DNA from: 01-FULL-43-15b sp964472675
GTDB lineage: Bacteria > Patescibacteriota > Microgenomatia > UBA8517 > UBA10165
DNA: 64,000 nt
Reading direction: 5' to 3'
NCBI GenBank assembly: GCA_964472675.1
Contig: CAYYLO010000004.1
Span: 1 to 64,000, forward strand
The notes beneath the pieces are model-generated. The model saw only the letters and a list, made by a program, of their open reading frames with translations, was not told the origin of the DNA and searched no databases. Below, one piece after another: positions 7,297 to 13,873 of the stretch; the first letter of the stretch is position 1, and the number at the start of each line of letters is the position of its first letter. The translations under genes were made by a program, and so were the position numbers.

Positions 7297-7869
7297 CTAT
7301 ACTTGGCGAAAGTATGTCGCTGTTTTGTCATCAAGTGGTTGTGCCGACAGCTGCCTCTCTGGCTTGAACCCTGGAAAGGCAGTGTGTGTCAGAAACGCTC
7401 GACAGGATTCGGAAAGGACAGGTGTTTGGATTACTTCTCCAAACAAACTTTCCTCGTCTGCATACCTGACAACCAATCTAGCCAATAGGACTCGATAGTG
7501 GCCGATTGATCGCAGAAAGTCTGCGCCTATCACTCCTCCGAAAGGAAGGGGCGTTGAGCCGTAGGCTCTCGGTAATCTATTAAAACGAAACGGCTCACCT
7601 GTAGGCCACGCAGAAACTGTCTTGGCGGATTCGGGCAAGAGATTGATTGTGCCGATTCGCTTGCCTGCCTTGTGCGCATCTAAAATATTGAACGTATCAA
7701 CCCCGAGTTCTATTTCTACCGCAACTGGCAGGAAGTTGATAAGAACTATCTTGTATTCGTCTCCAATAGGTCCTACGATGCACGTGTCCCCGTTCGGAGC
7801 GATGTGCTCTGGCAACTCCTTTCCGTGATGTAAGACGTTTAATTCCAGTGATCGATCTGTTGATTCCAC
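7297..7869 (-). CDS. Unknown protein under T-box control
   Basis: This 190-aa soluble protein has no family I recognise. It is rich in beta-type segments, has no signal peptide or membrane helix, and contains the phrases VGPIGDEYKIVLINFLPV, RAYGSTPLPFGGVIGADF and SIGHYRVLLARLVVRY. It starts at a GTG 6 nt after a strong AGGAGG, unlike most genes here. A complete T-box leader with its own promoter lies upstream, so expression should respond to the charging of one tRNA. T-box targets are usually aminoacyl-tRNA synthetases, amino-acid biosynthesis enzymes or transporters, so this protein may serve amino-acid metabolism; that is inference only. Codon and base use appear more GC-rich than in neighbours. 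Confidence 0.75.
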   Translation of the reverse strand: MESTDRSLELNVLHHGKELPEHIAPNGDTCIVGPIGDEYKIVLINFLPVAVEIELGVDTFNILDAHKAGKRIGTINLLPESAKTVSAWPTGEPFRFNRLPRAYGSTPLPFGGVIGADFLRSIGHYRVLLARLVVRYADEESLFGEVIQTPVLSESCRAFLTHTAFPGFKPERQLSAQPLDDKTATYFRQV

Positions 7870-7908
7870 GGCTTCCTCCTGTTAAGGTTCTTTGGGATTT
7901 TTTACAAT

Positions 7909-8137
7909 AAAAAATCCCGTCTTTGAAAACAACCTTTTTACAGTTGCCTCCAAGGACGGGACTTCTCTCCCGCGGTACCACCTTGATTGTACGTTCATAT
8001 AAACTGAACGTACCTCTTGTTCCGGCTCCGTATATTTTCGACACCGGCTTTTGTATTTTACGGTTCAAATTCCGTAAAGCATTTTTGCTTTCAGCTCCCA
8101 GATCGCGACTCTGGTAAAAACGCCTTTGCTAACTTGT
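7909..8137 (-). promoter_or_regulatory. T-box riboswitch leader
   Basis: On the minus strand, the T-box sequence AGGTGGTACCGCGG (7970-7983) lies in an antiterminator whose partner is GTCCCGTCCTT (7952-7962). The mutually exclusive terminator pairs TCCCGTCC (7954-7961) with GACGGGA (7915-7921) and ends in six T (7909-7914). Upstream are a perfect stem (GTACGTTC/GAACGTAC, about 7988-8013) and a stem I-like region containing GAGCTGAAAGC and a hairpin with loop AATTTGAA. I cannot assign the specifier codon: the stem I fold is not canonical enough to choose between UAC, CGU and CCG candidates. T-boxes sense uncharged tRNA and allow read-through. Confidence 0.9.
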
Positions 8138-8144
8138 TACCCAT

Positions 8145-8172
8145 AGTATAGCAGGGATTTTTATTTTGTCAA
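8145..8172 (-). promoter_or_regulatory. Promoter of the T-box transcript
   Basis: On the minus strand, TTGACA (8172-8167), a 16-nt spacer and TATACT (8150-8145) lie just upstream of the T-box leader. The predicted start near 8137 gives a leader of about 268 nt. Confidence 0.8.
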
Positions 8173-8190
8173 CTACTAGTATTCATAGGT

Positions 8191-8231
8191 AAAAATTGAG
8201 GCTGGGTGCGTGGGGTAAAACACCCAGCCTC
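8191..8231 (-). terminator. Terminator of the MFS exporter gene
   Basis: On the minus strand, GAGGCTGGGTG (8231-8221) pairs perfectly with CACCCAGCCTC (8208-8198), followed by AATTTTT. It lies directly after the exporter stop codon and separates it from the T-box unit. Confidence 0.9.
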
Positions 8232-8249
8232 GGGAAGCTTTGAGCGAAA

Positions 8250-9431
8250 CTACTCCTCTTGGAGTGAAAAGCAGCTTAGCAAAGCATAGAACGACACTCC
8301 GATCAGGAGAGCTCCGGACAGTCCCCACACCGCCAGTGGTGAGATATAGGTGGATAGGATTCCGGAAAGGAGCAGCCCAAGTGCTGCGCCCAGAGTTTGG
8401 ACAGAACTGCGGATTGAGTTGCACTCTGAGCGCTTTTCGGCTGTTAGGAAGCGATTGCTGTAAGTGAACAATACTGGTCCCAAGGCTCCTCGGCCAACTT
8501 CATGAGCCAGGAAGAATCCTAGTAGAAGCCAGCTGTAGCTGAAAAGCGAGGTAAGCAGCATGGGTAGGCCGATAGTTAGCATGATAAACGCAACACTTGC
8601 CCGATCTGGAAGGAGATGATGGGAGTGGGCCAGGTCTGATCCCCACGCGGCAGCCAAAGCGATTCCAGCCCACACTACTCCCAGAAGAAACTGAGGTATC
8701 TGAGCTTCCTTCAAGACTGGCGGCCAGAACATATTAAATGGCTGGAAAGCCAGGTTTGCGAAGAAGGCAACCACGATGACGAAGCGCAAGTTCCGGCTTC
8801 TGATCATCTCTCCTGAGCTGGCTTTGAGGTTGGCAAACACAGAGGGTAGGCTCACCTTCTGGCCTGCACACGCCACATCGTCGGGGAGTTGTCGTGTTAG
8901 CCAGAAAACCAACCCTGCTGCTGCCAGAGACGAAACTCCGGCCAAAAGCCATGGCCACTGTAGTCCCCAGGTTGTGCCTACTATGCCTCCCAAGATAGCT
9001 GTGGGGATACTGGCCCAGTTGGCCCATTTCCCCGCCTTGGCCAGGGTTTTGTGAGTAACCTCCTCGTTGGTGTTGTTTAATAGCCACGAGTCCAGGGCCC
9101 CCGACTGCAGCGAATGACCCAGGGCTCCGACGAGCTCAGCCAAGGCAAAGTAGGCCATGTGTCCTCCGAAGCCATAGATGAACATGCCTGCGCCCCAACA
9201 GACCAGACCCCAGATGTACAACTTTTTTTGTCCCCAGCGATCAGCCAGATGCCCTGTCGGAGGGTCAAGAATGAAGTTACTGGCCATGAAGACGATGTTG
9301 AGCATATTGGCATCCAGAAGCGTATATCCGAAGCTGAGGATAAACAGTACATAGGTGCTGAAAAACCAGCTTGAGGACGCTCGCTGTAAGACGGAAGCCA
9401 CGAGGAAGGCTCGGACAATTTTTTGTTCCAC
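8250..9431 (-). CDS. MFS family exporter
   Basis: This is a 12-helix major facilitator superfamily permease of about 393 aa. Between helices 2 and 3 it carries motif A (GHLADRWGQKKLY), typical of drug:H+ antiporters. The substrate is unknown. The long ORF opens at 9566, but that stretch contains an intrinsic terminator. The better start is GTG 9431 (VEQKIVRAFL), 9 nt after AGGAG. Expression appears to be controlled by a structured leader (9480-9690). Base composition is more GC-rich than that of flanking genes, which suggests acquisition by transfer together with the T-box gene. Role by inference: efflux of a toxic compound, induced when translation is disturbed. Confidence 0.88.
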   Translation of the reverse strand: MEQKIVRAFLVASVLQRASSSWFFSTYVLFILSFGYTLLDANMLNIVFMASNFILDPPTGHLADRWGQKKLYIWGLVCWGAGMFIYGFGGHMAYFALAELVGALGHSLQSGALDSWLLNNTNEEVTHKTLAKAGKWANWASIPTAILGGIVGTTWGLQWPWLLAGVSSLAAAGLVFWLTRQLPDDVACAGQKVSLPSVFANLKASSGEMIRSRNLRFVIVVAFFANLAFQPFNMFWPPVLKEAQIPQFLLGVVWAGIALAAAWGSDLAHSHHLLPDRASVAFIMLTIGLPMLLTSLFSYSWLLLGFFLAHEVGRGALGPVLFTYSNRFLTAEKRSECNSIRSSVQTLGAALGLLLSGILSTYISPLAVWGLSGALLIGVSFYALLSCFSLQEE

Positions 9432-9529
9432 GATCACACTCTCCTGTTTTGTTAAGGTGCCGGCCAAAGCCAAGCCTATTTTTTTAGGCTGGTATTTAGC
9501 CGGAAAAACCTCCGAAAAAGTGGATTTGT

Positions 9530-9660
9530 AAAAAAAGCCTCCTTTACCGGAGGCTTGCGCGGACAAATATTTAGGGGATTAAAGCACGCGAAATGCCTCC
9601 ATTTGAGGTTGGATAGGGGCGTCGACGCCCATTCCAAATTTGGAGGTAATAAGCTCTTTG
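9530..9660 (-). promoter_or_regulatory. Attenuator leader of the MFS exporter
   Basis: Four complementary segments lie in order on the minus strand: 1, ACCTCCA (9647-9641); 2, TGGAGGC (9601-9595, inside the leader ORF); 3, GCCTCCGG (9554-9547); 4, GGAGGC (9542-9537). Segments 3:4 with flanking bases form a terminator that ends in seven T (9536-9530). Segments 2:3 would form the antiterminator, and 1:2 would release 3. Between 1 and 2 there is further nested pairing (TTGGA with TCCAA, GGGCG with CGCCC, loop TCGA). This is the layout of a classical attenuator. Whether ribosomes or a ligand operate it is not known. Confidence 0.75.
9579..9632 (-). CDS. Putative 17-aa leader peptide of MFS attenuator
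   Basis: ATG 9632 to TAA 9579 encodes MGVDAPIQPQMEAFRVL. It sits within the structured leader, and its codons 11-13 contain segment 2 of the attenuator. A ribosome stalled early would cover segment 1 and favour the antiterminator; one that reaches the stop would cover segment 2 and favour termination. There is no good Shine-Dalgarno sequence, so translation is uncertain. Drug-induced stalling on short leader ORFs is a known way to induce resistance exporters and methylases. Confidence 0.45.
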   Translation of the reverse strand: MGVDAPIQPQMEAFRVL

Positions 9661-9712
9661 TGTTTTCGACAATATTCCATACAACTGAAGCTTATCATAC
9701 TACAGGTTAATG

Positions 9713-9731
9713 TGTCAAGAGTGGTTTGACA
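9713..9731. promoter_or_regulatory. Back-to-back -35 elements of MFS leader and comM
   Basis: TGTCAA (9713-9718, a minus-strand TTGACA) and TTGACA (9726-9731) are separated by 7 bp and form an inverted repeat. The plus-strand element is followed at 18 nt by CATAGT and then, 6 nt later, the comM ATG, so comM would be leaderless. The minus-strand -10 is poor (GATAAG or TAAGCT), giving a start near 9683. Confidence 0.6.
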
Positions 9732-9761
9732 TGATCTTACAATATGAGCCATAGTGAGTAG

Positions 9762-11300
9762 ATGCTTGCTAAGATTTTTAGCGGGACGACGGTTGGTTTA
9801 AATGGTGTTTTGGTCGATGTGGAAGTAGATAGCCCCTCCCAAGGCTTACCTGCCTTTACCATTGTGGGCTTGGGTGATAAAGCAGTTGACGAAGCCAAAG
9901 AACGGGTACGGGCGGCGATTAAAAATTCGGGGGCTGACCTTCCCCCAAAAAGAATTACAGTAAATTTAGCTCCCGCAGATTTGCACAAAGAAGGCCCCGC
10001 TTTTGATTTGCCTATGGCTGTGGGGATTTTGCTTGCTTCCGAACAGTTGCCCAAGGTTGATATTTCCGAAAGTTTGTTTATTGGTGAACTTTCTCTAGAC
10101 GGCTCTTTAAGACATACATCCGGGGTTTTGCCAACCGCGCTTTTGGCCAGAGAAAAGAAATTAATAAACGTCTTTTTGCCTAGAAGTAATGCCCAGGAAG
10201 CTGCCATTATTCGAGGCATAAAAGTTTATCCGGTTGAGAATTTATTAGAGCTTTTCCGCCATTTTTCAGGAGCAGAAACGATTGACGCGATTCCTGCCAC
10301 AAAGTTCTCTTCTTTGGTGGGAACCGGAACAGCAGAATTTGATTTTTCAGAAGTGCAAGGACAAGAATCAGCCAAGCGCGCTTTAGAAATTGCGGCGGCT
10401 GGAGGGCACAACATTTTGATGAAAGGGATACCCGGATCAGGCAAAACAATGCTGGCACGGGCCTTTCCTGGAATATTGCCTGAACTCACAGAAGATGAGG
10501 CTCTGGAAGCAACGAAAATTTATTCTATTACCGGGAATTTGTCAGAAGGACAGTTTGTTGTCCGCACAAGACCTTTTAGAAGTCCACATCATACAATTTC
10601 CAGAAATGGTCTTATTGGAGGCGGAACCAAACCTATGCCTGGTGAGATTTCTTTAGCCCACAGAGGCGCGTTGTTTTTGGATGAATTTGCCGAATTCCCC
10701 CGCCACGTTTTGGAAGCTTTGAGACAGCCTTTGGAGGATGGCGTGGTGACGATTTCGCGTGCTGCCGGTTCTGTTTCGTACCCTGCAGAATTTGCGTTGA
10801 TTGCTGCTGTTAACCCCTGCCCTTGCGGGTACTATGGATCGGACGTTAAGCAGTGCAAATGTTTGCCCGGAGCAATTTCCCGGTATCAAAAACGCATTTC
10901 CGGCCCGATTTTGGACAGAATTGACCTGCATATTGATGTCCCTCAGGTAAAAGCCGAAAAACTACTAGCAGCCGGCGGGGTGAACGCCGAAAATTCCAAA
11001 ACTATTCAAAAAAGGGTGCAAAACGCGCGCAATATTCAGCTGAAAAGGTTTGAGGGCCAGAAAGTGAAAAATAATGCGGAAATGAGTACGAAATTAGCAC
11101 GGGAGTGTTGCAAACTAACACTGGAGGAAGAGAAACTGATGCGCCAGGCTGTTGCTTCTTTGGGACTGTCGGCACGTTCCTATTATAAAGTTCTAAAAAT
11201 TGCCAGGACGGTTGCTGATTTAGCAAGCAAGAAAGATATTGAATCAAACCATCTTACCGAAGCGCTTCAGTTTCGTCCCCGCGAGGAGCACTTACTATAG
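9762..11300 (+). CDS. comM: YifB/ComM family Mg-chelatase-like AAA+ ATPase
   Basis: This 512-aa AAA+ protein is of the YifB/ComM type. ComM is a helicase-like ATPase that promotes branch migration during natural transformation. The N-terminal Lon-like subdomain contains GLPAFTIVGLGDKAVDEAKERVRAA. The ATPase core has Walker A GIPGSGKTM (about residue 223), Walker B LFLDEFAEF and the Cys-containing NPCPCGYYGS loop. The C-terminal domain has SARSYYKVLKIARTVADL. Length is normal. Start ATG 9762 lies just after a possible -10. It heads a set with the next two genes. Confidence 0.95.
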   Translation: MLAKIFSGTTVGLNGVLVDVEVDSPSQGLPAFTIVGLGDKAVDEAKERVRAAIKNSGADLPPKRITVNLAPADLHKEGPAFDLPMAVGILLASEQLPKVDISESLFIGELSLDGSLRHTSGVLPTALLAREKKLINVFLPRSNAQEAAIIRGIKVYPVENLLELFRHFSGAETIDAIPATKFSSLVGTGTAEFDFSEVQGQESAKRALEIAAAGGHNILMKGIPGSGKTMLARAFPGILPELTEDEALEATKIYSITGNLSEGQFVVRTRPFRSPHHTISRNGLIGGGTKPMPGEISLAHRGALFLDEFAEFPRHVLEALRQPLEDGVVTISRAAGSVSYPAEFALIAAVNPCPCGYYGSDVKQCKCLPGAISRYQKRISGPILDRIDLHIDVPQVKAEKLLAAGGVNAENSKTIQKRVQNARNIQLKRFEGQKVKNNAEMSTKLARECCKLTLEEEKLMRQAVASLGLSARSYYKVLKIARTVADLASKKDIESNHLTEALQFRPREEHLL

Positions 11301-11323
11301 TTTGGTATACTGCAAGAAATAGT

Positions 11324-11800
11324 ATGCAGTGGTTTAGGAGAAGTGCAACGATCGCTTTTTGGCCCTTTATCGACAGTATAATGACAGTATTTTCGAATAC
11401 TATTCTTCTTCGTTATGGCGTAAAAATGGCTGTTATCACAACAATAATTTTAATGCTCGCATTAAATTTCATGCTCTTTTATTTGCTCTCGCTTGAAAAT
11501 GAGCTGCAAAATTGGATTGGAAAACAAACTAAAAAGATAACCTCCTGGCGGCAAAAAATCCAGAAATTTAGCATTGGAGAAAGTGCCTTAATATTGATTG
11601 TTTATACTCTTTCCGGCCCAGCTATGGCAGGAGTCCCATTGCTTTGGGTTTTGGGTATTAAGGGGAAAAAGGCTTATTTTTACATTACAATTGGTGTAGT
11701 TATAAACTCTATACTTTGGGTGGGAGGAGTTTACCACCTTTTTTGGATATTGGCTTATGATGCCATTGGCAGTTGGACGGCTTTGAAGAAATTCTTCTAA
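11324..11800 (+). CDS. Small integral membrane protein (small multidrug-export-like)
   Basis: This 158-aa protein has about four hydrophobic helices and an amphipathic stretch in the middle. The phrase LSGPAMAGVPLLWVLGIKGKKAYFYI resembles the small multidrug-export family (PF06695), so I call it that with caution. A -10 TATACT lies 12 nt before the ATG. A later Met (MTVFSNTILLRYG) would give a more typical first helix and may be the real start. It lies between comM and dtd with short gaps, so it is probably co-transcribed. Confidence 0.6.
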   Translation: MQWFRRSATIAFWPFIDSIMTVFSNTILLRYGVKMAVITTIILMLALNFMLFYLLSLENELQNWIGKQTKKITSWRQKIQKFSIGESALILIVYTLSGPAMAGVPLLWVLGIKGKKAYFYITIGVVINSILWVGGVYHLFWILAYDAIGSWTALKKFF

Positions 11801-11804
11801 AGAT

Positions 11805-12287
11805 ATGCGTTTAGTTATTCAAAGAGTAAATTCGGCAAAAGTTTTTACAGGAGGAGAAGTTGTGGGTCAAATTGGAAAAGGGCTTTTTATCCTGGTAGGC
11901 GTAGGGCACGAAGACCGGGCTGAGTATGTGAGTACTGTTGCGAATAAAATTGCCAACATGCGTTTAATGAGCGACGATAATGACAAGATGAATTTATCAG
12001 TAAAGGATGCTAAGGGCGAAATGTTGGTAGTTTCGCAGTTTACGTTATATGCAGACACCTCAGGTGGTCGACGCCCATCTTTCGTTCAGGCTGCCACCCC
12101 CGAGGTGGCAGAGGAGATTTATCAAAAATTTGTGGAGTCGCTAAAAAGTGAGGGTATAAAAGTTGAAACTGGAAGGTTTGGAAGTTATATGAACATTGAA
12201 GCAGAATTGGATGGCCCTGTAACCATCATTTTAGATTTTTCACAAAAAGCGTCGGGAGAGCAGGAGCCCTGCGCCAACAAATATTAA
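11805..12287 (+). CDS. dtd: D-aminoacyl-tRNA deacylase
   Basis: Dtd hydrolyses D-amino acids (and Gly) wrongly attached to tRNA. The 160-aa protein has the family N-terminus MRLVIQRVNSAKV, the catalytic SQFTLYAD motif and RRPSF; the second signature, usually N-x-GPVT, appears as ELDGPVTI. It starts 5 nt after the preceding stop codon. The last 48 nt overlap the convergent membrane-protein gene, and the C-terminal tail after LDFSQK is not conserved in the family. Confidence 0.94.
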   Translation: MRLVIQRVNSAKVFTGGEVVGQIGKGLFILVGVGHEDRAEYVSTVANKIANMRLMSDDNDKMNLSVKDAKGEMLVVSQFTLYADTSGGRRPSFVQAATPEVAEEIYQKFVESLKSEGIKVETGRFGSYMNIEAELDGPVTIILDFSQKASGEQEPCANKY

Positions 12288-12659
12288 AAAGGCAGATTGG
12301 TTTTTGTCATATTGTTTTTGCTTTGCGCGATCTTCGTTAAATCCATTGATACAGCGCAGGGTTTGCTGTTGTTGGACATCTAACTCTTCTTGTGTGGCAG
12401 GGCGGGAGGTTTGTTTACCGTCTGGGCTGTAATCATAGTAAACCTGTGGATAGGGGTCACACTCCGATTCTCTTAAGGTTACAGTTGAGTTTTGAGGCAA
12501 AAGTATAGTATCGGGGAATATGCCTCTGCTCGGGTAGGGAACTCCGCGTGTAGAAATATGCAGCATCCTGCCTGCTCCGTAAAGTCCTATCAGAGTAAGA
12601 AGTGCTCCAAAAAAGGCCATCCACTGTGAAGCTTGCGAAACTCTCTGTTCTGTCGTCAT
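12240..12659 (-). CDS. Two-helix membrane protein, unknown
   Basis: This 139-aa protein has one hydrophobic helix near residues 13-32 and another at the C-terminal end (FLIFVGAGLLL). A polar domain with Cys residues (ESECDPYPQVYYDYSPDG, LRCING) lies between them, probably outside the membrane. I do not recognise the family. Its 3' end overlaps dtd on the other strand, and nth lies 14 nt upstream in the same direction. Confidence 0.6.
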   Translation of the reverse strand: MTTEQRVSQASQWMAFFGALLTLIGLYGAGRMLHISTRGVPYPSRGIFPDTILLPQNSTVTLRESECDPYPQVYYDYSPDGKQTSRPATQEELDVQQQQTLRCINGFNEDRAKQKQYDKNQSAFLIFVGAGLLLSRRFL

Positions 12660-12673
12660 TGGTATATTAAAGG

Positions 12674-13282
12674 CTACTCCAACAACCCATTCTTTGTCAA
12701 GAATTCTGCCAAAAGCTTATTGTTCCTGTACTGCTGCCCAATTGAGACCAGATACAAGTTTAAATCTACCCAGTATTTTTTGGGCAAGACTTTTGCCAAT
12801 TCCCGTTCTGTTTCTTCGGGGGTTTTGGTATTTACCCAACCTAAAAAGTTGGCAATCCTGTGAACATGGGTATCTACTCCAATTGCGGGGATATTAAACT
12901 CGCGAGCCAAAATTATGTTTGCAGTTTTCCGCCCTACCCCCGGCAGGGATGTTAAATCTTCAAGTGTGCACGGCACAACACCGCCAAACTTTTCATCTAT
13001 TAGTGCAGCAAGTTTTTTAAGGTTGATGGCTTTAGCTTTATAGAAACTGACAGGTTTTATTAACTGCTCGATTTGTTCAACGGAGAGTGTGGCTATTTCG
13101 CCTGGAGTGGACGCGACCTTAAATAGTTCTTTGCATCTTGTGGCTGTAGTTTCGTCGCGAGTTCTGGCGGAGAGCATTACTGCAACTAGCGAGTGAAACG
13201 GGGTATCTGAAACAGGAATTAGAGGGATTTCCTTGTGGTTTTTCTTGAAGACTTCGAAAAATTTCTGAAATCTGTCTGGCAT
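12674..13282 (-). CDS. nth: Endonuclease III-like DNA glycosylase without Fe-S cluster
   Basis: This is a base-excision glycosylase/AP lyase of the HhH-GPD family. The helix-hairpin-helix LPGVGRKTAN carries the catalytic Lys, and VDTHVHRI carries the catalytic Asp. Endonuclease III normally ends with a four-Cys 4Fe-4S motif. Here the corresponding region (SIGQQYRNNKLLAEFLTKNG) has no Cys at all, so the cluster is absent. ATG 13282 (MPDRFQKFF) after GGAAGGG is preferred to the GTG at 13312. It is upstream of the two-helix membrane gene in the same orientation. Confidence 0.9.
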   Translation of the reverse strand: MPDRFQKFFEVFKKNHKEIPLIPVSDTPFHSLVAVMLSARTRDETTATRCKELFKVASTPGEIATLSVEQIEQLIKPVSFYKAKAINLKKLAALIDEKFGGVVPCTLEDLTSLPGVGRKTANIILAREFNIPAIGVDTHVHRIANFLGWVNTKTPEETERELAKVLPKKYWVDLNLYLVSIGQQYRNNKLLAEFLTKNGLLE

Positions 13283-13361
13283 ATTTTGGTACCCTTCCGT
13301 CACCACAAGCACCCCACAATAGGTGGAGTACTTAAGTGGTGTTCAACAATCAGGCGAAATA

Positions 13362-13502
13362 TTATCTCTTGCCGATCTTGAACATTGTGGTGCCACAAAC
13401 TTCGCAAACTGCTTTGGTTGCCGGTTTGCCGTTCTTCATTGTGACTTCTTGATGATTTTTGCCTTCGCGTGATGCGCGGCATTTTACACAATACATTGCC
13501 AT
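13362..13502 (-). CDS. DUF5679 zinc-ribbon small protein
   Basis: This 46-aa protein has two CxxC knuckles (YCVKC and CEVCG) around a basic loop with the phrase EVTMKNGKPATK, and ends MFKIGKR. That matches the DUF5679 pattern found in many bacteria and CPR genomes; it probably binds one Zn. The Shine-Dalgarno AAGGAGGTGA is complete but lies about 23 nt from the ATG. A small GCTT-aac-AAGC hairpin between them could shorten the effective distance. The previous gene on this strand (13557-13841) is 54 nt upstream. Confidence 0.85.
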   Translation of the reverse strand: MAMYCVKCRASREGKNHQEVTMKNGKPATKAVCEVCGTTMFKIGKR

Positions 13503-13556
13503 ATTAAATTGCTTGTTAAGCTTCACCTCCTTTCCCTCTGTTAGAGGGCAGATTTC

Positions 13557-13841
13557 TTACCGTGCCCAGTATATCACCAGCTCAAGGCTAAGGATTAAGA
13601 CAGCCAGAACAAGACTTTTGATCAAATCTTTTGTCAAGAAAGGTGGTTTTGCAAAACTGCGCGAAATATCGTTATTTTTAGCGTTTTTAGCTTCATTTTC
13701 AGGGTTTTGCAAGTTTTGCAGGCGGAAACTAAATTCCCCCTTGACAACTTCCTTAGATTTTGACGATATGGTATCGTGGGGGAAGATCAGTTCCTTGTGG
13801 CGTGCAGCACGCATTTTTTGTTTTTTGGTTTTGCGAGGCAT
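13557..13841 (-). CDS. Small basic protein with C-terminal membrane anchor
   Basis: This is a 94-aa protein with a strongly basic N-terminus (MPRKTKKQKMRAARHKE), a polar middle and a single C-terminal hydrophobic helix (LVLAVLILSLELVIYW). It is probably tail-anchored with the basic part in the cytoplasm. The family has no name that I know. It is divergent from the glycosyltransferase gene and probably shares a transcript with the DUF5679 gene. Confidence 0.6.
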   Translation of the reverse strand: MPRKTKKQKMRAARHKELIFPHDTISSKSKEVVKGEFSFRLQNLQNPENEAKNAKNNDISRSFAKPPFLTKDLIKSLVLAVLILSLELVIYWAR

Positions 13842-13873
13842 TTGATTTAACTACAATACTATACTAAATTAGC

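Noticed and set aside
7697..8068. 123-aa minus-strand ORF across the T-box
   Set aside because: It runs through the T-box leader and its terminator; the conserved RNA elements explain the sequence.
9432..9566. N-terminal extension of the MFS protein to 9566
   Set aside because: It would translate through an intrinsic terminator and lacks a ribosome binding site; GTG 9431 after AGGAG fits better.
13300..13491. 63-aa minus-strand ORF over the DUF5679 locus
   Set aside because: It is a shadow frame. The real gene (13362-13502) in another frame has two CxxC knuckles and matches a known family.
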